Shown here one piece after another: positions 36,810-45,195 of a stretch of DNA of 64,000 bases. Each line of letters begins with the position of its first letter. The first letter of the stretch is position 1. The translations under genes were made by a program, and so were the position numbers. The stretch spans positions 186,001 through 250,000 of the forward strand of contig NZ_JAEULY010000009.1 in assembly GCF_016793595.1 (NCBI RefSeq), given 5' to 3'. This stretch comes from Phreatobacter sp. GTDB lineage: Bacteria; Pseudomonadota; Alphaproteobacteria; Rhizobiales; Phreatobacteraceae. The notes under the pieces were generated by a model. The model ran no database searches. It had not been told where the DNA came from and worked only from the letters and a program-made list of their open reading frames with translations.

Positions 36810-37991
36810 ATGACAGGCTCGTCCGACACCAAGCGGCTCTCCGAGCGCACGCGGCTCGTCATCGGAGGGCGCAAGCCGGCCGAGCAGTTCGGCTTCGTCA
36901 ATACGCCGATCTATCGCGGCTCGACCGTGCTCTACCCGACCTACGAGGAACTGAAGGCCCGCCGGCAGAAATTCGTCTACGGCACCAAGGGAACGCCGAC
37001 GATTCTGGCGCTGGAAGAGGCCTGGGCCGACATTTCCGGCGCCGCCGGCACCGTCCTCGTGCCGTCCGGCCTTGCCGCCATCGTGGTGGCGCTCCAGTCC
37101 TGCCTCAAGGCCGGCGACCACATGCTGGTGACGGATTCCGTCTATCGCCCGACCCGGCAATATGCCGACGGCCTGCTGAAGCGCTTCGGCGTCGAGACCA
37201 CCTACTACGACCCGCTCGTCGGGGCGGGGATCGCCGATCTGATGCGGCCAAATACCACGGTGGTATTTACCGAGGCGCCGGGCTCGCAGAGCTTCGAGAT
37301 GCAGGACATTCCGGCCATCGCCGAGGCGGCCCACGCGCGCGGCGCCGTGGTGGTGATGGACAATACCTGGGCGACGCCCCTGCTCTTCCCGCCGCACGAG
37401 CGCGGCGTCGACATCGCCATCGAGGCCGGCACCAAATATCTCGGCGGCCATTCCGACCTGCTGATGGGCCTCGTCACCGCCAACGAGCGCTGCTGGCCGG
37501 CGCTGCGGCAGACCTATGACCTGATGGCGATCGGTGCCGGGCCGGAGGACACGTTCCTGGCGCTGCGCGGCCTGCGCACGATGAAGCTGCGGCTGGACGA
37601 GGCCGGCCGGCAGGGCATGGCCATGGCCGAATGGCTCCAGTCCCGGCCGGAGGTGAAGACGCTGCTGCACCCCGCCTTCCCGTCCCATCCCGGCCATGCC
37701 ATCTGGAAGCGCGACTTCAAGGGTGCTTCCGGCCTGTTCTCGGTCATCCTGCACCCGGTGTCCGAGACGCAGCTCGCCGCCTTCCTCGACGGGCTGGAGC
37801 TGTTCGGCATGGGCTATTCCTGGGGCGGCTACGAGAGCCTCGTCGTGCCGTTCGACTGCGCGCCCTACCGCACGGCGACGGAGTGGAACCCCGGCGGCAC
37901 GGCCTTGCGCTTCCAGATCGGTCTGGAGGACGTGAAGGACCTGCAGGCCGACCTCGCCGCCGGGTTCGAGCGGATGAAGGCGGTTTCCTGA
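36810..37991 (+). CDS. metC: Cystathionine beta-lyase
   Basis: From the ATG at 36810 (MTGSSDTKRLSERTRLVIGG) the protein has 393 residues. It cleaves cystathionine to homocysteine in methionine synthesis. The PLP lysine lies in EAGTKYLGGHSD, and NTPIYRGSTVLYPTYEEL, MDNTWATPLLFPP and GYSWGGYESL are typical of the family. A GAGG about 9 bp upstream supports this start over an in-frame ATG at 36774. Sitting beside aapJQMP is a known rhizobial arrangement. Confidence 0.93.
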   Translation: MTGSSDTKRLSERTRLVIGGRKPAEQFGFVNTPIYRGSTVLYPTYEELKARRQKFVYGTKGTPTILALEEAWADISGAAGTVLVPSGLAAIVVALQSCLKAGDHMLVTDSVYRPTRQYADGLLKRFGVETTYYDPLVGAGIADLMRPNTTVVFTEAPGSQSFEMQDIPAIAEAAHARGAVVVMDNTWATPLLFPPHERGVDIAIEAGTKYLGGHSDLLMGLVTANERCWPALRQTYDLMAIGAGPEDTFLALRGLRTMKLRLDEAGRQGMAMAEWLQSRPEVKTLLHPAFPSHPGHAIWKRDFKGASGLFSVILHPVSETQLAAFLDGLELFGMGYSWGGYESLVVPFDCAPYRTATEWNPGGTALRFQIGLEDVKDLQADLAAGFERMKAVS

Positions 37992-38037
37992 GGCACGACC
38001 TCGAAAAGTGAGAACCGGTTTTCGGACCAGATCATGC
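37992..38037. repeat. Degenerate palindromic repeat after metC
   Basis: The sequence CGAAAAGTGAGAACCGGTTTTCGG followed by ATCATGC resembles the rhizobial repeat GCATGATC-CGAAAACCGGTT-CCACTTTTCGG-GATCATGC, with the left arm decayed to GCACGACC. It lies in the gap between two convergent genes. Confidence 0.5.
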
Positions 38038-38039
38038 TT

Positions 38040-38061
38040 CGCCGGGGAGCGAGCCCCGGCG
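38040..38061. terminator. Hairpin between metC and the PAP2 gene
   Basis: CGCCGGGG and CCCCGGCG form an 8-bp stem with a 6-base loop AGCGAG in the gap between two convergent genes. It could serve both. Confidence 0.55.
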
Positions 38062-38096
38062 GCTCGCTTCCGACGGCGTGAACCTGGCGCGAAGCC

Positions 38097-38963
38097 TCAG
38101 CCGCGCAGGCGGCGCCCGAAGGTCGCCAGCGCCTGCGCCAGTCTCCGGCGCGGCATGGGCATCGGCGCATGCCCGTCGCCGGGGAGGAAGACGAGGCCGC
38201 GGCGCGCGAACCAGTTGCGCGTCATGACCGTGAACCAGGCGCCCCAGAGCGAGCCGACCACGATATCGGTGAAATAGTGCGCATCGACGCCGACCCGGCT
38301 GAAGGCGACGACGGCCGCCACGGCCAGCAGCGGCCAGCGCCAGCGCGGAAACAGGAAGGCGAAGGACAGCGCGATGGCGAAGGCGGTCTGCGAATGGCCC
38401 GAAGGGAAACTCGCATAGGACGCCTGCCAGCTCGGGAACTGGAAATGCAGCGCGCCGAATTCCTCGAAATAGCGCGGCCGGCCACGGGCGATGATGCGCT
38501 TGACGATGGAGATGATCAGGCCGGAGCCGCCGACCGCGATGAAAACGAAGGCGAGCCGCGCGCAGAGCGCCAGCACCACCCGGTCGGCGAAGCGTCGCGC
38601 TGGCGGCACCACCGCGAGAATCGCGAGAATCGCCACGCCGCTCGGGATCAGCACCCAGCCTGACTTGCCGACATCGGTGACGATCTGGAAGAAGCGTGCC
38701 TGTCCCGGCGACAGCAGATGGCGGCTGCCCTGGATGACAGGATCGAGATAGGCCATGCCAGCCAGCACCAGCGCGAGGCCGAGGGCGACCGCGCAGAACC
38801 ATTCGGCCCAGCTTGGAAACAGCGCGAAGACCGGCGTTGCCACCGGGCGCGGCGGGCGAAGGAGCCGGCGCACGCCATCGACGAAGGCGGCCGCGAACAG
38901 GTCGAGGCGCGCGCGCAGGCCCTCGGCGGGGCCCGGGTGGGTGTCGATGTGTGTCTCCGTCAT
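38097..38963 (-). CDS. PAP2-family membrane phosphatase
   Basis: The 288-residue integral membrane protein carries the complete phosphatidic-acid-phosphatase signature: KRIIARGRPR (KX6RP), SFPSGHSQ (PSGH) and SRVGVDAHYFTDI (SRX5HX3D). It probably dephosphorylates a lipid phosphate or undecaprenyl pyrophosphate at the periplasmic face. The specific substrate cannot be told. A GC-rich Arg/Pro tail follows the last helix. Confidence 0.88.
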   Translation of the reverse strand: MTETHIDTHPGPAEGLRARLDLFAAAFVDGVRRLLRPPRPVATPVFALFPSWAEWFCAVALGLALVLAGMAYLDPVIQGSRHLLSPGQARFFQIVTDVGKSGWVLIPSGVAILAILAVVPPARRFADRVVLALCARLAFVFIAVGGSGLIISIVKRIIARGRPRYFEEFGALHFQFPSWQASYASFPSGHSQTAFAIALSFAFLFPRWRWPLLAVAAVVAFSRVGVDAHYFTDIVVGSLWGAWFTVMTRNWFARRGLVFLPGDGHAPMPMPRRRLAQALATFGRRLRG

Positions 38964-39112
38964 GGTCCGGGGGCTATCCTTCGGTTGCCGGCCGCTTGCC
39001 TCATTCTAGAGCAATCGTCAGGCCGCGTCAGGGCGTGCGCCGCACAAAGCAGGTGACGACCGGTGCTTTCGGGTGTAGACGGCCGCGTTTCCAACGCTCT
39101 GCTTGGGGTCCG

Positions 39113-39643
39113 ATGCTCGGTTATTTCGCCCTCACCGGCTTCATCGCCACCATTCCCGCCGCCAACTGGCTGATCGGCAATGTCGGCACGACCTGCGTGC
39201 CGAACGGCCCCTGCCTCATCCCGGTCGGTTTCGGGCTGATGGCGCCGAGCGGCGTGCTGATGATCGGCCTCGCCCTCGTCCTGCGCGACGTCGTCCAGCG
39301 CACGCTCGGCATCGGCTGGTCGCTTGGCGGCATCATCATGGGCGCGGCGCTGTCATGGTCCGTCGCGGCACCGTCGCTGGCGCTCGCCTCGGCCGCGGCC
39401 TTCCTGTTCTCCGAACTCGCCGATACCGCAGTCTATACGCCGCTGGCGAAGCGCCGACTGATCACCGCGGTCCTCGCCTCCAGCCTCGTCGGCACCGCCA
39501 TCGACAGCGCGCTGTTCCTGTGGCTCGCCTTCGGCTCGGTGGCGCTGCTGCCCGGCCTCGTCCTCGGCAAGGTCTGGATGGTGTCGATGGCGACGCTGGT
39601 GCTCTGGCTCAACCGCCGCCGGTGGCAGGACAAGGCGGCCTGA
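39113..39643 (+). CDS. VUT-family (YhhQ-like) membrane transporter
   Basis: From the ATG at 39113 the protein has 176 residues and about six hydrophobic segments. The stretches FIATIPAANWLIGNVG, VLRDVVQRTLG and LFSELADTAVYTPLAKRR match the VUT/queuosine-precursor transporter family (PF02592). It may import a queuosine precursor such as preQ0 or preQ1, but no queuosine gene or preQ1 riboswitch is near. The open frame upstream to 38813 is not coding. Confidence 0.82.
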   Translation: MLGYFALTGFIATIPAANWLIGNVGTTCVPNGPCLIPVGFGLMAPSGVLMIGLALVLRDVVQRTLGIGWSLGGIIMGAALSWSVAAPSLALASAAAFLFSELADTAVYTPLAKRRLITAVLASSLVGTAIDSALFLWLAFGSVALLPGLVLGKVWMVSMATLVLWLNRRRWQDKAA

Positions 39644-39652
39644 CCCGGGCTC

Positions 39653-40675
39653 CTATTCGATCCGGACTTTCGTTTCCTCGACGACCTTCCTCCAGAAGAC
39701 GATCTCGTCCCTCAGCGACCGCGCGAACTCCGCCGGCCCCTTGTTGACGACATCGAAGCCGACATCGGCGAGCCGCTGCCGCGCCGCCGGCTGCTGCAGG
39801 AATTCCGAGACTTCGCGGTTGATCGTGGTCGCCACCTCGTCCGGCGTGCCGCGCGGCGCCATGATGCCGACCCAGGTGTCCCCGGTGATCTCCGGGAAGC
39901 CCTGCTCCGCCATGGTCGGCACGTTCGGCAAGAGCGGCGAGCGCCGCTCGCCGGTCACCGCCAGCGCCTTCAGCCGCCCGCCCGATATCATCGGGCCGGC
40001 GGAAGCCATGGTTGTCCAGGCGCTCGAAATCTGGTTGCCGACGACCGCCTGAATAGCCGGCCCGGCCCCCGGGAAGGTCACCGCCACCATGTCGAGCTTC
40101 TGCGTCACCTTCAGCCGCTCGGCGAGCAGGTGCCCCTGCGTGCCGAGGCCGCCATGGGCATAGTTCTGGTTCGGTCGGGCCCTCAGATCCGCGACGAAGT
40201 CGCGGGCATTGCCGGCCGTCACCGAGGGATGGACCGAGAGCACGTGGGTCGACGACACCGACTGGTTGATCGGCACGAAATCGGCGACCGGATCGTATTG
40301 GAGATTGCTGAAGATCGACGGATTGACCGCATGGGTCGAGAGCGCGAACAAGAGCGTGTAGCCGTCGGGCGCGGACCGCGCCGCCTGCGCCGTGCCGCGA
40401 TTGCCGGTCGCGCCCGCGACATTCTCGACGACGAATTGCTGGCCGAATTTTTGCGACAGGTGCTGGCAGGCGAGCCGCGCATAGACATCGACCGTGCCGC
40501 CCGGAGCGAAGGTGACGATGGCGCGCACGGGCCGCGCCGGATAGGCCTGCGCCCGCACGACGGGTGGCGAGGCGAGCAAGGCAAGCGACCCGCCAGCAAA
40601 GGCACTCAGCCGTCTGCGGCTAACGAAGAAGTCGGAAGGCCCACCGGACCGGTCACGCGCGGGAGGCTTGCCCAT
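39653..40675 (-). CDS. TTT-family (Bug) periplasmic substrate-binding protein
   Basis: The 340-residue protein has an RR-containing signal region (VSRRRLSAFAGGSLALLAS) ending near VVRAQA. The mature part is of the tripartite tricarboxylate transporter type: YPARPVRAIVTFAPGGTVDV, VVENVAGATGNRGT and YAHGGLGTQGHL. Such proteins bind carboxylates. The two membrane subunits (TctA/TctB) are not nearby, so it is an orphan receptor, as is common for this family. Stops of this gene and the VUT gene are 9 bp apart. Confidence 0.88.
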   Translation of the reverse strand: MGKPPARDRSGGPSDFFVSRRRLSAFAGGSLALLASPPVVRAQAYPARPVRAIVTFAPGGTVDVYARLACQHLSQKFGQQFVVENVAGATGNRGTAQAARSAPDGYTLLFALSTHAVNPSIFSNLQYDPVADFVPINQSVSSTHVLSVHPSVTAGNARDFVADLRARPNQNYAHGGLGTQGHLLAERLKVTQKLDMVAVTFPGAGPAIQAVVGNQISSAWTTMASAGPMISGGRLKALAVTGERRSPLLPNVPTMAEQGFPEITGDTWVGIMAPRGTPDEVATTINREVSEFLQQPAARQRLADVGFDVVNKGPAEFARSLRDEIVFWRKVVEETKVRIE

Positions 40676-40864
40676 CTGTCGTCATCCCCTGCCTGAGCCC
40701 GCGAGATGCCGGGCGCATCAGACTGACAGTGGGAATAGAGGGTGGCAATCGGCGGTGGCGCGCATTTTCGATGACGCGAGCGGGTGGGAAGCTTCGACAC
40801 CACCCACAGAGCATCTCGCTTGCCATCGCCAGCGGCCACGTCCATACGAACGTTGGCTCCGCAT

Positions 40865-40941
40865 GGTCCCGTAGCTCAGTTGGATAGAGCGACAGCCTTC
40901 TAAGCTGTTGGTCGCAGGTTCGAGTCCTGCCGGGATCGCCA
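40865..40941 (+). tRNA. tRNA-Arg (TCT)
   Basis: The cloverleaf has acceptor arms GGTCCCG and CGGGATC (one G-U pair), a D arm TAGCTCAGTTGGATAGAGC, an anticodon arm ACAGC-CTTCTAA-GCTGT with anticodon TCT, a T arm CAGGTTCGAGTCCTG and an encoded CCA. Confidence 0.95.
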
Positions 40942-40955
40942 GCCTTCGCCGGCGC

Positions 40956-41261
40956 TCAGTGCGTCCAGGCGCCGACCCGGTTGAACTTGAAATTATCGGA
41001 ATAGGCGGCCATGCGCCGCTTCGGTTCCTCGGCCGCGGACACCTGATAGGCGATGCCGTTGCGCTCGGCATAGGCGACCGCCTCGTCCCGGGTGTCGAAT
41101 TCCAGCCGCACCTGCTGGCGCATGTCGGTCGAGCTCGTATAGCCCATCAGCGGCTCGACGGTGCGCGCCACCTCAGGCTCGTAGTCGAGGCGCCAGCGCT
41201 CGGTCTTGGCGAGGCCCGACTGCATGGCCGTCTTGGCGGGCTTGTAGATGCGAGCGACCAC
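40956..41261 (-). CDS. ETC complex I subunit, NDUFS4-like
   Basis: The 101-residue protein matches the ETC complex I conserved region (PF04800), the homologue of mitochondrial NDUFS4 (18 kDa). It begins [20 protein letters not shown] and has [20 protein letters not shown] and [20 protein letters not shown]. It is probably an accessory peripheral subunit of NADH:quinone oxidoreductase; the main nuo operon is elsewhere. It lies between two tRNA genes. Confidence 0.9.
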   Translation of the reverse strand: MVARIYKPAKTAMQSGLAKTERWRLDYEPEVARTVEPLMGYTSSTDMRQQVRLEFDTRDEAVAYAERNGIAYQVSAAEEPKRRMAAYSDNFKFNRVGAWTH

Positions 41262-41276
41262 GGCAACCTCCGGACT

Positions 41277-41353
41277 TGGTCGGGGCGACTGGATTCGAAC
41301 CAGCGACCTAGAGTACCCAAAACTCTCGCGCTACCAGGCTGCGCTACGCCCCG
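41277..41353 (-). tRNA. tRNA-Pro (TGG)
   Basis: On the minus strand, acceptor arms CGGGGCG and CGCCCCG, D arm TAGCGCAGCCTGGTAGCGC, anticodon arm AGAGT-TTTGGGT-ACTCT with anticodon TGG, T arm CTGGTTCGAATCCAG and encoded CCA. Confidence 0.95.
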
Positions 41354-41410
41354 TCCGCCCCGCAATAGCCGAGGCGGTGGCGGGCGGCAAGCCGCGCGGC
41401 CCGCGCGCCC

Positions 41411-41866
41411 TCACCCCGCGAAGAAGGGATGCTCGACGCGGTCGCCCGCGGCGAGGCCGAGGCGGCGCGCCGTGCCGGCGATGACTTCCAGCACGCCCTT
41501 CACCGGGCCACCGGACGAGATGGTCGCCTCGGAATGGGGCGTGGTGTTCTCGGCGATGTGGCGGATCTGCCCGTTCGCGCGGATGAAGACCATGTCGAGC
41601 GGGATGTAGGTGTTCTTCATCCACATCGAGACCTCGGTCTCGCGCGAGCCGAAGTCGAACAGCATGCCGCGACCGTCGGGCAGCTCGCGACGGAACATCA
41701 GGCCGCGCGACCGCGATTCCGGCGTGTTGGCGATCTCGAGCTGGAAGACGTGGCGGTCGCCCGCCCGCGTGACGATGGTCAGGCGGTTCATTTCGCCCCG
41801 CGCCAGAGCGGGGCGGGTCGCGACAAGCGTTGCGGAAGCGAGGAACAGGCGGCGGTCGATCATCAT
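41411..41866 (-). CDS. DUF192-family secreted protein
   Basis: The 151-residue protein has an N-terminal signal ([18 protein letters not shown]) and a DUF192 domain with [35 protein letters not shown] and [20 protein letters not shown]. It is a small periplasmic protein of unknown function. In many alphaproteobacteria it follows a cold-shock protein gene, as here (114-bp gap). Confidence 0.88.
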   Translation of the reverse strand: MMIDRRLFLASATLVATRPALARGEMNRLTIVTRAGDRHVFQLEIANTPESRSRGLMFRRELPDGRGMLFDFGSRETEVSMWMKNTYIPLDMVFIRANGQIRHIAENTTPHSEATISSGGPVKGVLEVIAGTARRLGLAAGDRVEHPFFAG

Positions 41867-41980
41867 GGCCGGCAGGCTAGATCAATTTCCGGTTCGGTTG
41901 GACCGAAATTTCCGTGACCCTGCCCTCTGCGCAGGATCGCGCGGGGAGGCTTCGCCCACCCCGCCCGGCTCAGGTGTCAG

Positions 41981-42589
41981 TCAGTGCGAGGCCGGAAAGG
42001 CGACGCCGTCGGGCCGCACCTCGGCGGCCATCAGGCCCTTGGAGCCGTCGCCGAAGCGCACCAGCACCCACTGCCCCGGCCGCAGCTCGGTCATGCCGTA
42101 GCGGCGCAGCGTCTCCATGTGCACGAAGATGTCCGGCGTACCGGGACCGCGCGACAGGAAGCCGAAGCCGCGCAGCCGGTTGAACCACTTCACCTCGGCC
42201 CGCTCGAGACCGCTGGTCGGCACCACATTCACATGGGTGCGCGGCGGCGGCAGCTGCGCCGGATGAACGGCGGTCGAATCGTCCATGGAGAGGACGCGGA
42301 AGGTCTGGAGACCGCGCGAACGCGCCGTCGCCTCGACGACGATCCGCGCGCCTTCATGGGCGGTCTGGAAGCCGTCGCGCCTGAGGCTGGTGACGTGGAG
42401 GAGAACATCCGGCCCGCCACCGTCGGGAACGATGAATCCGTACCCCTTGGCGACATCGAACCATTTGATGGTGCCGGCAACCTCGACCAGATCGCCGGGC
42501 ACCTCGTCAACCGAGGTCTGCCCCTCGGCACGCATGTGCAGGCTGTTCTTGCTGCCCAGGCCGTCCGGATCGGACCCGTCGGACGTCAT
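41981..42589 (-). CDS. Double cold-shock-domain protein
   Basis: From the ATG at 42589 the protein has 202 residues and two cold-shock domains. The first has GTIKWFDVAKGYGFIVPDGG and DVLLHVTSLRRDGF; the second has AEVKWFNRLRGFGFLSRGPG and DIFVHMETLRRYGM, preserving the RNP1-like aromatic residues. It binds single-stranded RNA or DNA as an RNA chaperone. A GGTGAG about 11 bp upstream supports this start over the ATG at 42709. Confidence 0.9.
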   Translation of the reverse strand: MTSDGSDPDGLGSKNSLHMRAEGQTSVDEVPGDLVEVAGTIKWFDVAKGYGFIVPDGGGPDVLLHVTSLRRDGFQTAHEGARIVVEATARSRGLQTFRVLSMDDSTAVHPAQLPPPRTHVNVVPTSGLERAEVKWFNRLRGFGFLSRGPGTPDIFVHMETLRRYGMTELRPGQWVLVRFGDGSKGLMAAEVRPDGVAFPASH

Positions 42590-42746
42590 CACACTCACCG
42601 CCGCTCTATCGGGATCGTTGGCCTCGATCCCACCCCGCCTTGATTCTCTGTTGAAAAGGATAACACCGGCCCCGGCCTCGCAAAGACCAAATTTGAGGTA
42701 GTCCACCATTTCGCGAGCGTTTTGGTGGACGTCTTATTGACGTCGT

Positions 42747-43532
42747 TCAACAATCGAGCCCGAGGCCAAGTTCCGTCGCGACCGCCATGAGAAGAGGGCC
42801 GATCTCGGCGGGAACGACGAGGTCGGCGATCTCGTCCAGCGGCGTCTCCTCGCGGTTGACGATGACCAGCCGCGCGCCATTCTGCTTGGCGGCGATCGGC
42901 AGACCGGCCGCGGGATAGACGACCAGCGACGAGCCGATGCAGATGAACAGGTCGCTATCCAGCGTCCACCGCGTCGCCCGCTGCATTTCCCTCTCCGGCA
43001 TGGCCTGCCCGAAGGAAATCGTCGCCGACTTCACCGGCCCGCCGCATGCCTCGCAATCGGGCGCCGCGCCGCCCTGTGCGTCGAAGCGCTCCCTGACCCA
43101 GGCAAGTTCGTAACGACGCGCGCAGGCGAGGCAGGTGGCGTAGCTGCCGTTGCCGTGCAGCTCCACCAGCCGGTCGTCGGCGACGCCCGAATCCTGGTGC
43201 AGGTTGTCGATGTTCTGCGTGATGATGCCGGCGAGCCGCCCGGCGCGGGCCATGGTGGCGAGCACCCGGTGCCCCCTGCCCGGCGCGGCGCTGCGGAAAC
43301 TCTCGTCCATGACGAATTTGCGCCGCCAGGCCTCGGTGCGCGCGTCTCGGCTGGCCATGAAGGCCTGGAACGGGATCGGCTTGTTCTGCGTCCACAGGCC
43401 GCCCGGCGAACGGAAGTCGGGAATGCCGCTTTCGGTGGACAGGCCCGCCCCGGTGAAGGCGATAGCGTGGCTGGACTGCCGGATGAGGCTTGCCAGATCG
43501 CGCGCCGCCGTCTTCAACTCCGCGTCCGACAT
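42747..43532 (-). CDS. cobB: Sirtuin NAD-dependent protein deacylase
   Basis: From the ATG at 43532 the protein has 261 residues. The NAD-binding motifs [20 protein letters not shown] and [12 protein letters not shown], the catalytic His in VELHGNG, and the zinc cysteines in CLAC and CEAC are all present. It removes acyl groups from lysines, for example to reactivate acetyl-CoA synthetase. A GGGAGTG ribosome site precedes the ATG. Only 27 bp separate this start from the divergent glyoxalase start. Confidence 0.94.
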   Translation of the reverse strand: MSDAELKTAARDLASLIRQSSHAIAFTGAGLSTESGIPDFRSPGGLWTQNKPIPFQAFMASRDARTEAWRRKFVMDESFRSAAPGRGHRVLATMARAGRLAGIITQNIDNLHQDSGVADDRLVELHGNGSYATCLACARRYELAWVRERFDAQGGAAPDCEACGGPVKSATISFGQAMPEREMQRATRWTLDSDLFICIGSSLVVYPAAGLPIAAKQNGARLVIVNREETPLDEIADLVVPAEIGPLLMAVATELGLGLDC

Positions 43533-43559
43533 CGTCACTCCCGCCCTCGCGAGGACAGC
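43533..43559. promoter_or_regulatory. 27-bp divergent gap, cobB and gloA
   Basis: The two start codons face away from each other across 27 bp that already hold both ribosome sites (GGGAG for cobB, GAGGA for gloA). Neither gene has room for a normal promoter here, so each promoter should lie within the other gene or be shared by overlapping transcripts. Confidence 0.5.
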
Positions 43560-44018
43560 ATGCGCTATCTGCACACCATGGTGCGAGTCACCGACCTCGA
43601 CCAGTCCCTCGACTTCTACTGCAACAAGCTCGGCCTCGTTCAGGTCCGCAAGAACGAGTTCCCGCAGGGCCGATTCACGCTGGTCTTCCTCTGCGCGCCC
43701 GAGGACAAGGAACAGGCCGCAGCCGACCTTGCCGCCGGCCGCCGCGATTCGCCGATGCTGGAACTGACCTTCAACTGGGACCCGGAAGCCTATACGGGCG
43801 GGCGCAATTTCGGCCACCTCGCCTATGAGGTCGACGATATCTACGCCACCTGCGAGAAGCTGATGCGGGCCGGCGTCACCATCAACCGGCCGCCGCGCGA
43901 CGGTCGCATGGCCTTCGTCCGCTCGCCGGACAACGTCTCCATCGAGCTCCTGCAGAAAGGCGAGGCGAAGCCCGCCGCGGAACCCTGGGCCTCGATGCCG
44001 AATACCGGAGCCTGGTAG
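43560..44018 (+). CDS. gloA: Lactoylglutathione lyase (glyoxalase I)
   Basis: From the ATG at 43560 the protein has 152 residues. It isomerises the methylglyoxal-glutathione adduct. It begins [19 protein letters not shown] with the first metal His (H5), and has [20 protein letters not shown] with a Glu and second His, and [17 protein letters not shown] with the final Glu. GAGGA precedes the start. The aminotransferase gene begins 3 bp after its stop. Confidence 0.93.
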   Translation: MRYLHTMVRVTDLDQSLDFYCNKLGLVQVRKNEFPQGRFTLVFLCAPEDKEQAAADLAAGRRDSPMLELTFNWDPEAYTGGRNFGHLAYEVDDIYATCEKLMRAGVTINRPPRDGRMAFVRSPDNVSIELLQKGEAKPAAEPWASMPNTGAW

Positions 44019-44021
44019 CCG

Positions 44022-45191
44022 TTGCTCCCGCTCAACCCCGAAATAGCCGATACCGGCACGCCGCCGATCCCCGCCGCGCGCGCCTGGATGACGCGCTATG
44101 GCGGGGCATTCGGTCCAGCCATCGACCTGTCGCAGGCAGCGCCCGGCGCCCCGCCGCCGGACGACTTGCTGCAGCGGCTCGGCGCGGCGGCCGCCCGGCC
44201 GGAGGTCGCGCGCTATGGCCCGATCCTCGGCGACGAACTCCTGCGCGCCGCCTACGCGGCCGATGTCGCCAGTGTCTATGGCGGCGATATCGGCCCGGCC
44301 GATATCGCGATCACCGCCGGCTGCAACCTCGCCTTCCTCGCGGCCGTGCTGGCCCTTGCCGGCGCGGGCAATTCGGTGATCCTGCCGCGGCCCTGGTATT
44401 TCAACCACCGCATGACCCTCGGCATGCTCGGCATCGAGACGCGCGCGCTCGACTGCGACGCCGCCCGGGGCTTCGTTCCCGACCCCGCCGAGGCGGAGGC
44501 GCTGATCGACGCGACCACGCGCGCCATCGTGCTGGTGACGCCGAACAATCCGACCGGCGCGATCTATCCGGAGGCGACGATCGCAGCCTTCGCGGCGCTC
44601 GCGAAGCGCCGTGGCCTCGCGCTGATCATCGACGAGACCTATCGCGACTTTCTCGCGGACGGTATGGGACGCGCGCACGGGCTCATGGCGGAGCCCGGAT
44701 GGCGCGACCACGTCATCCAGCTCTACTCGTTCTCCAAATCCTATGCCGTGCCGGGCCACCGGATCGGGGCCATCGCCGCCGGACCGCGCGCCATGACGCA
44801 GATCCTCAAGATTCTCGACAGCTTCCAGATCTGCGCGGCGCGGCCGGCGCAGGAGGCGCTCGTCTGGGCGATCGGCGGGCTCGCCAACTGGCGCGCCGCC
44901 ATGCGCGCCACGATCAACGGCCGCATCGCCGCCTTCGCTGATGTGATCGATGCCTGTCCCGGCTGGTCGATCTCCTCGATCGGCGCCTATTTTGCCTATG
45001 TCCGCCACCCGTTCGAAGGCGTTCCGGCGGAGCGCGTCGCCGAGCGCCTCGCAACCGAACGTGGCGTTCTCGGCCTGCCGGGCAGCTATTTCGGAGAAGG
45101 GCAGGAACAGCATCTGCGCTTCGCCTTCGCCAATGCCGACGAGGCCGCCATCGCCGCGCTGCCCGGGCGGCTCCGGAATCTCTTGCCCTGA
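44022..45191 (+). CDS. PLP-dependent aminotransferase, class I/II
   Basis: The 389-residue fold-type I aminotransferase has ITAGCNLAFLAAVLAL, the VTPNNPTGAIYPEATIAAFA stretch, the aspartate in IIDETYRDF and the PLP lysine in SFSKSYAVPGHRIG. It starts at TTG 3 bp after gloA, so the two are co-transcribed. The amino acid substrate is not evident; aromatic or aspartate-like specificities are possible. Its stop is 4 bp from the convergent dnaE stop. Confidence 0.88.
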   Translation: MLPLNPEIADTGTPPIPAARAWMTRYGGAFGPAIDLSQAAPGAPPPDDLLQRLGAAAARPEVARYGPILGDELLRAAYAADVASVYGGDIGPADIAITAGCNLAFLAAVLALAGAGNSVILPRPWYFNHRMTLGMLGIETRALDCDAARGFVPDPAEAEALIDATTRAIVLVTPNNPTGAIYPEATIAAFAALAKRRGLALIIDETYRDFLADGMGRAHGLMAEPGWRDHVIQLYSFSKSYAVPGHRIGAIAAGPRAMTQILKILDSFQICAARPAQEALVWAIGGLANWRAAMRATINGRIAAFADVIDACPGWSISSIGAYFAYVRHPFEGVPAERVAERLATERGVLGLPGSYFGEGQEQHLRFAFANADEAAIAALPGRLRNLLP

Positions 45192-45195
45192 ACCT

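Noticed and set aside
39030-39112. preQ1 riboswitch before the VUT transporter
   Set aside because: No conserved preQ1 loop or pseudoknot pattern was seen in the 80 bp upstream.
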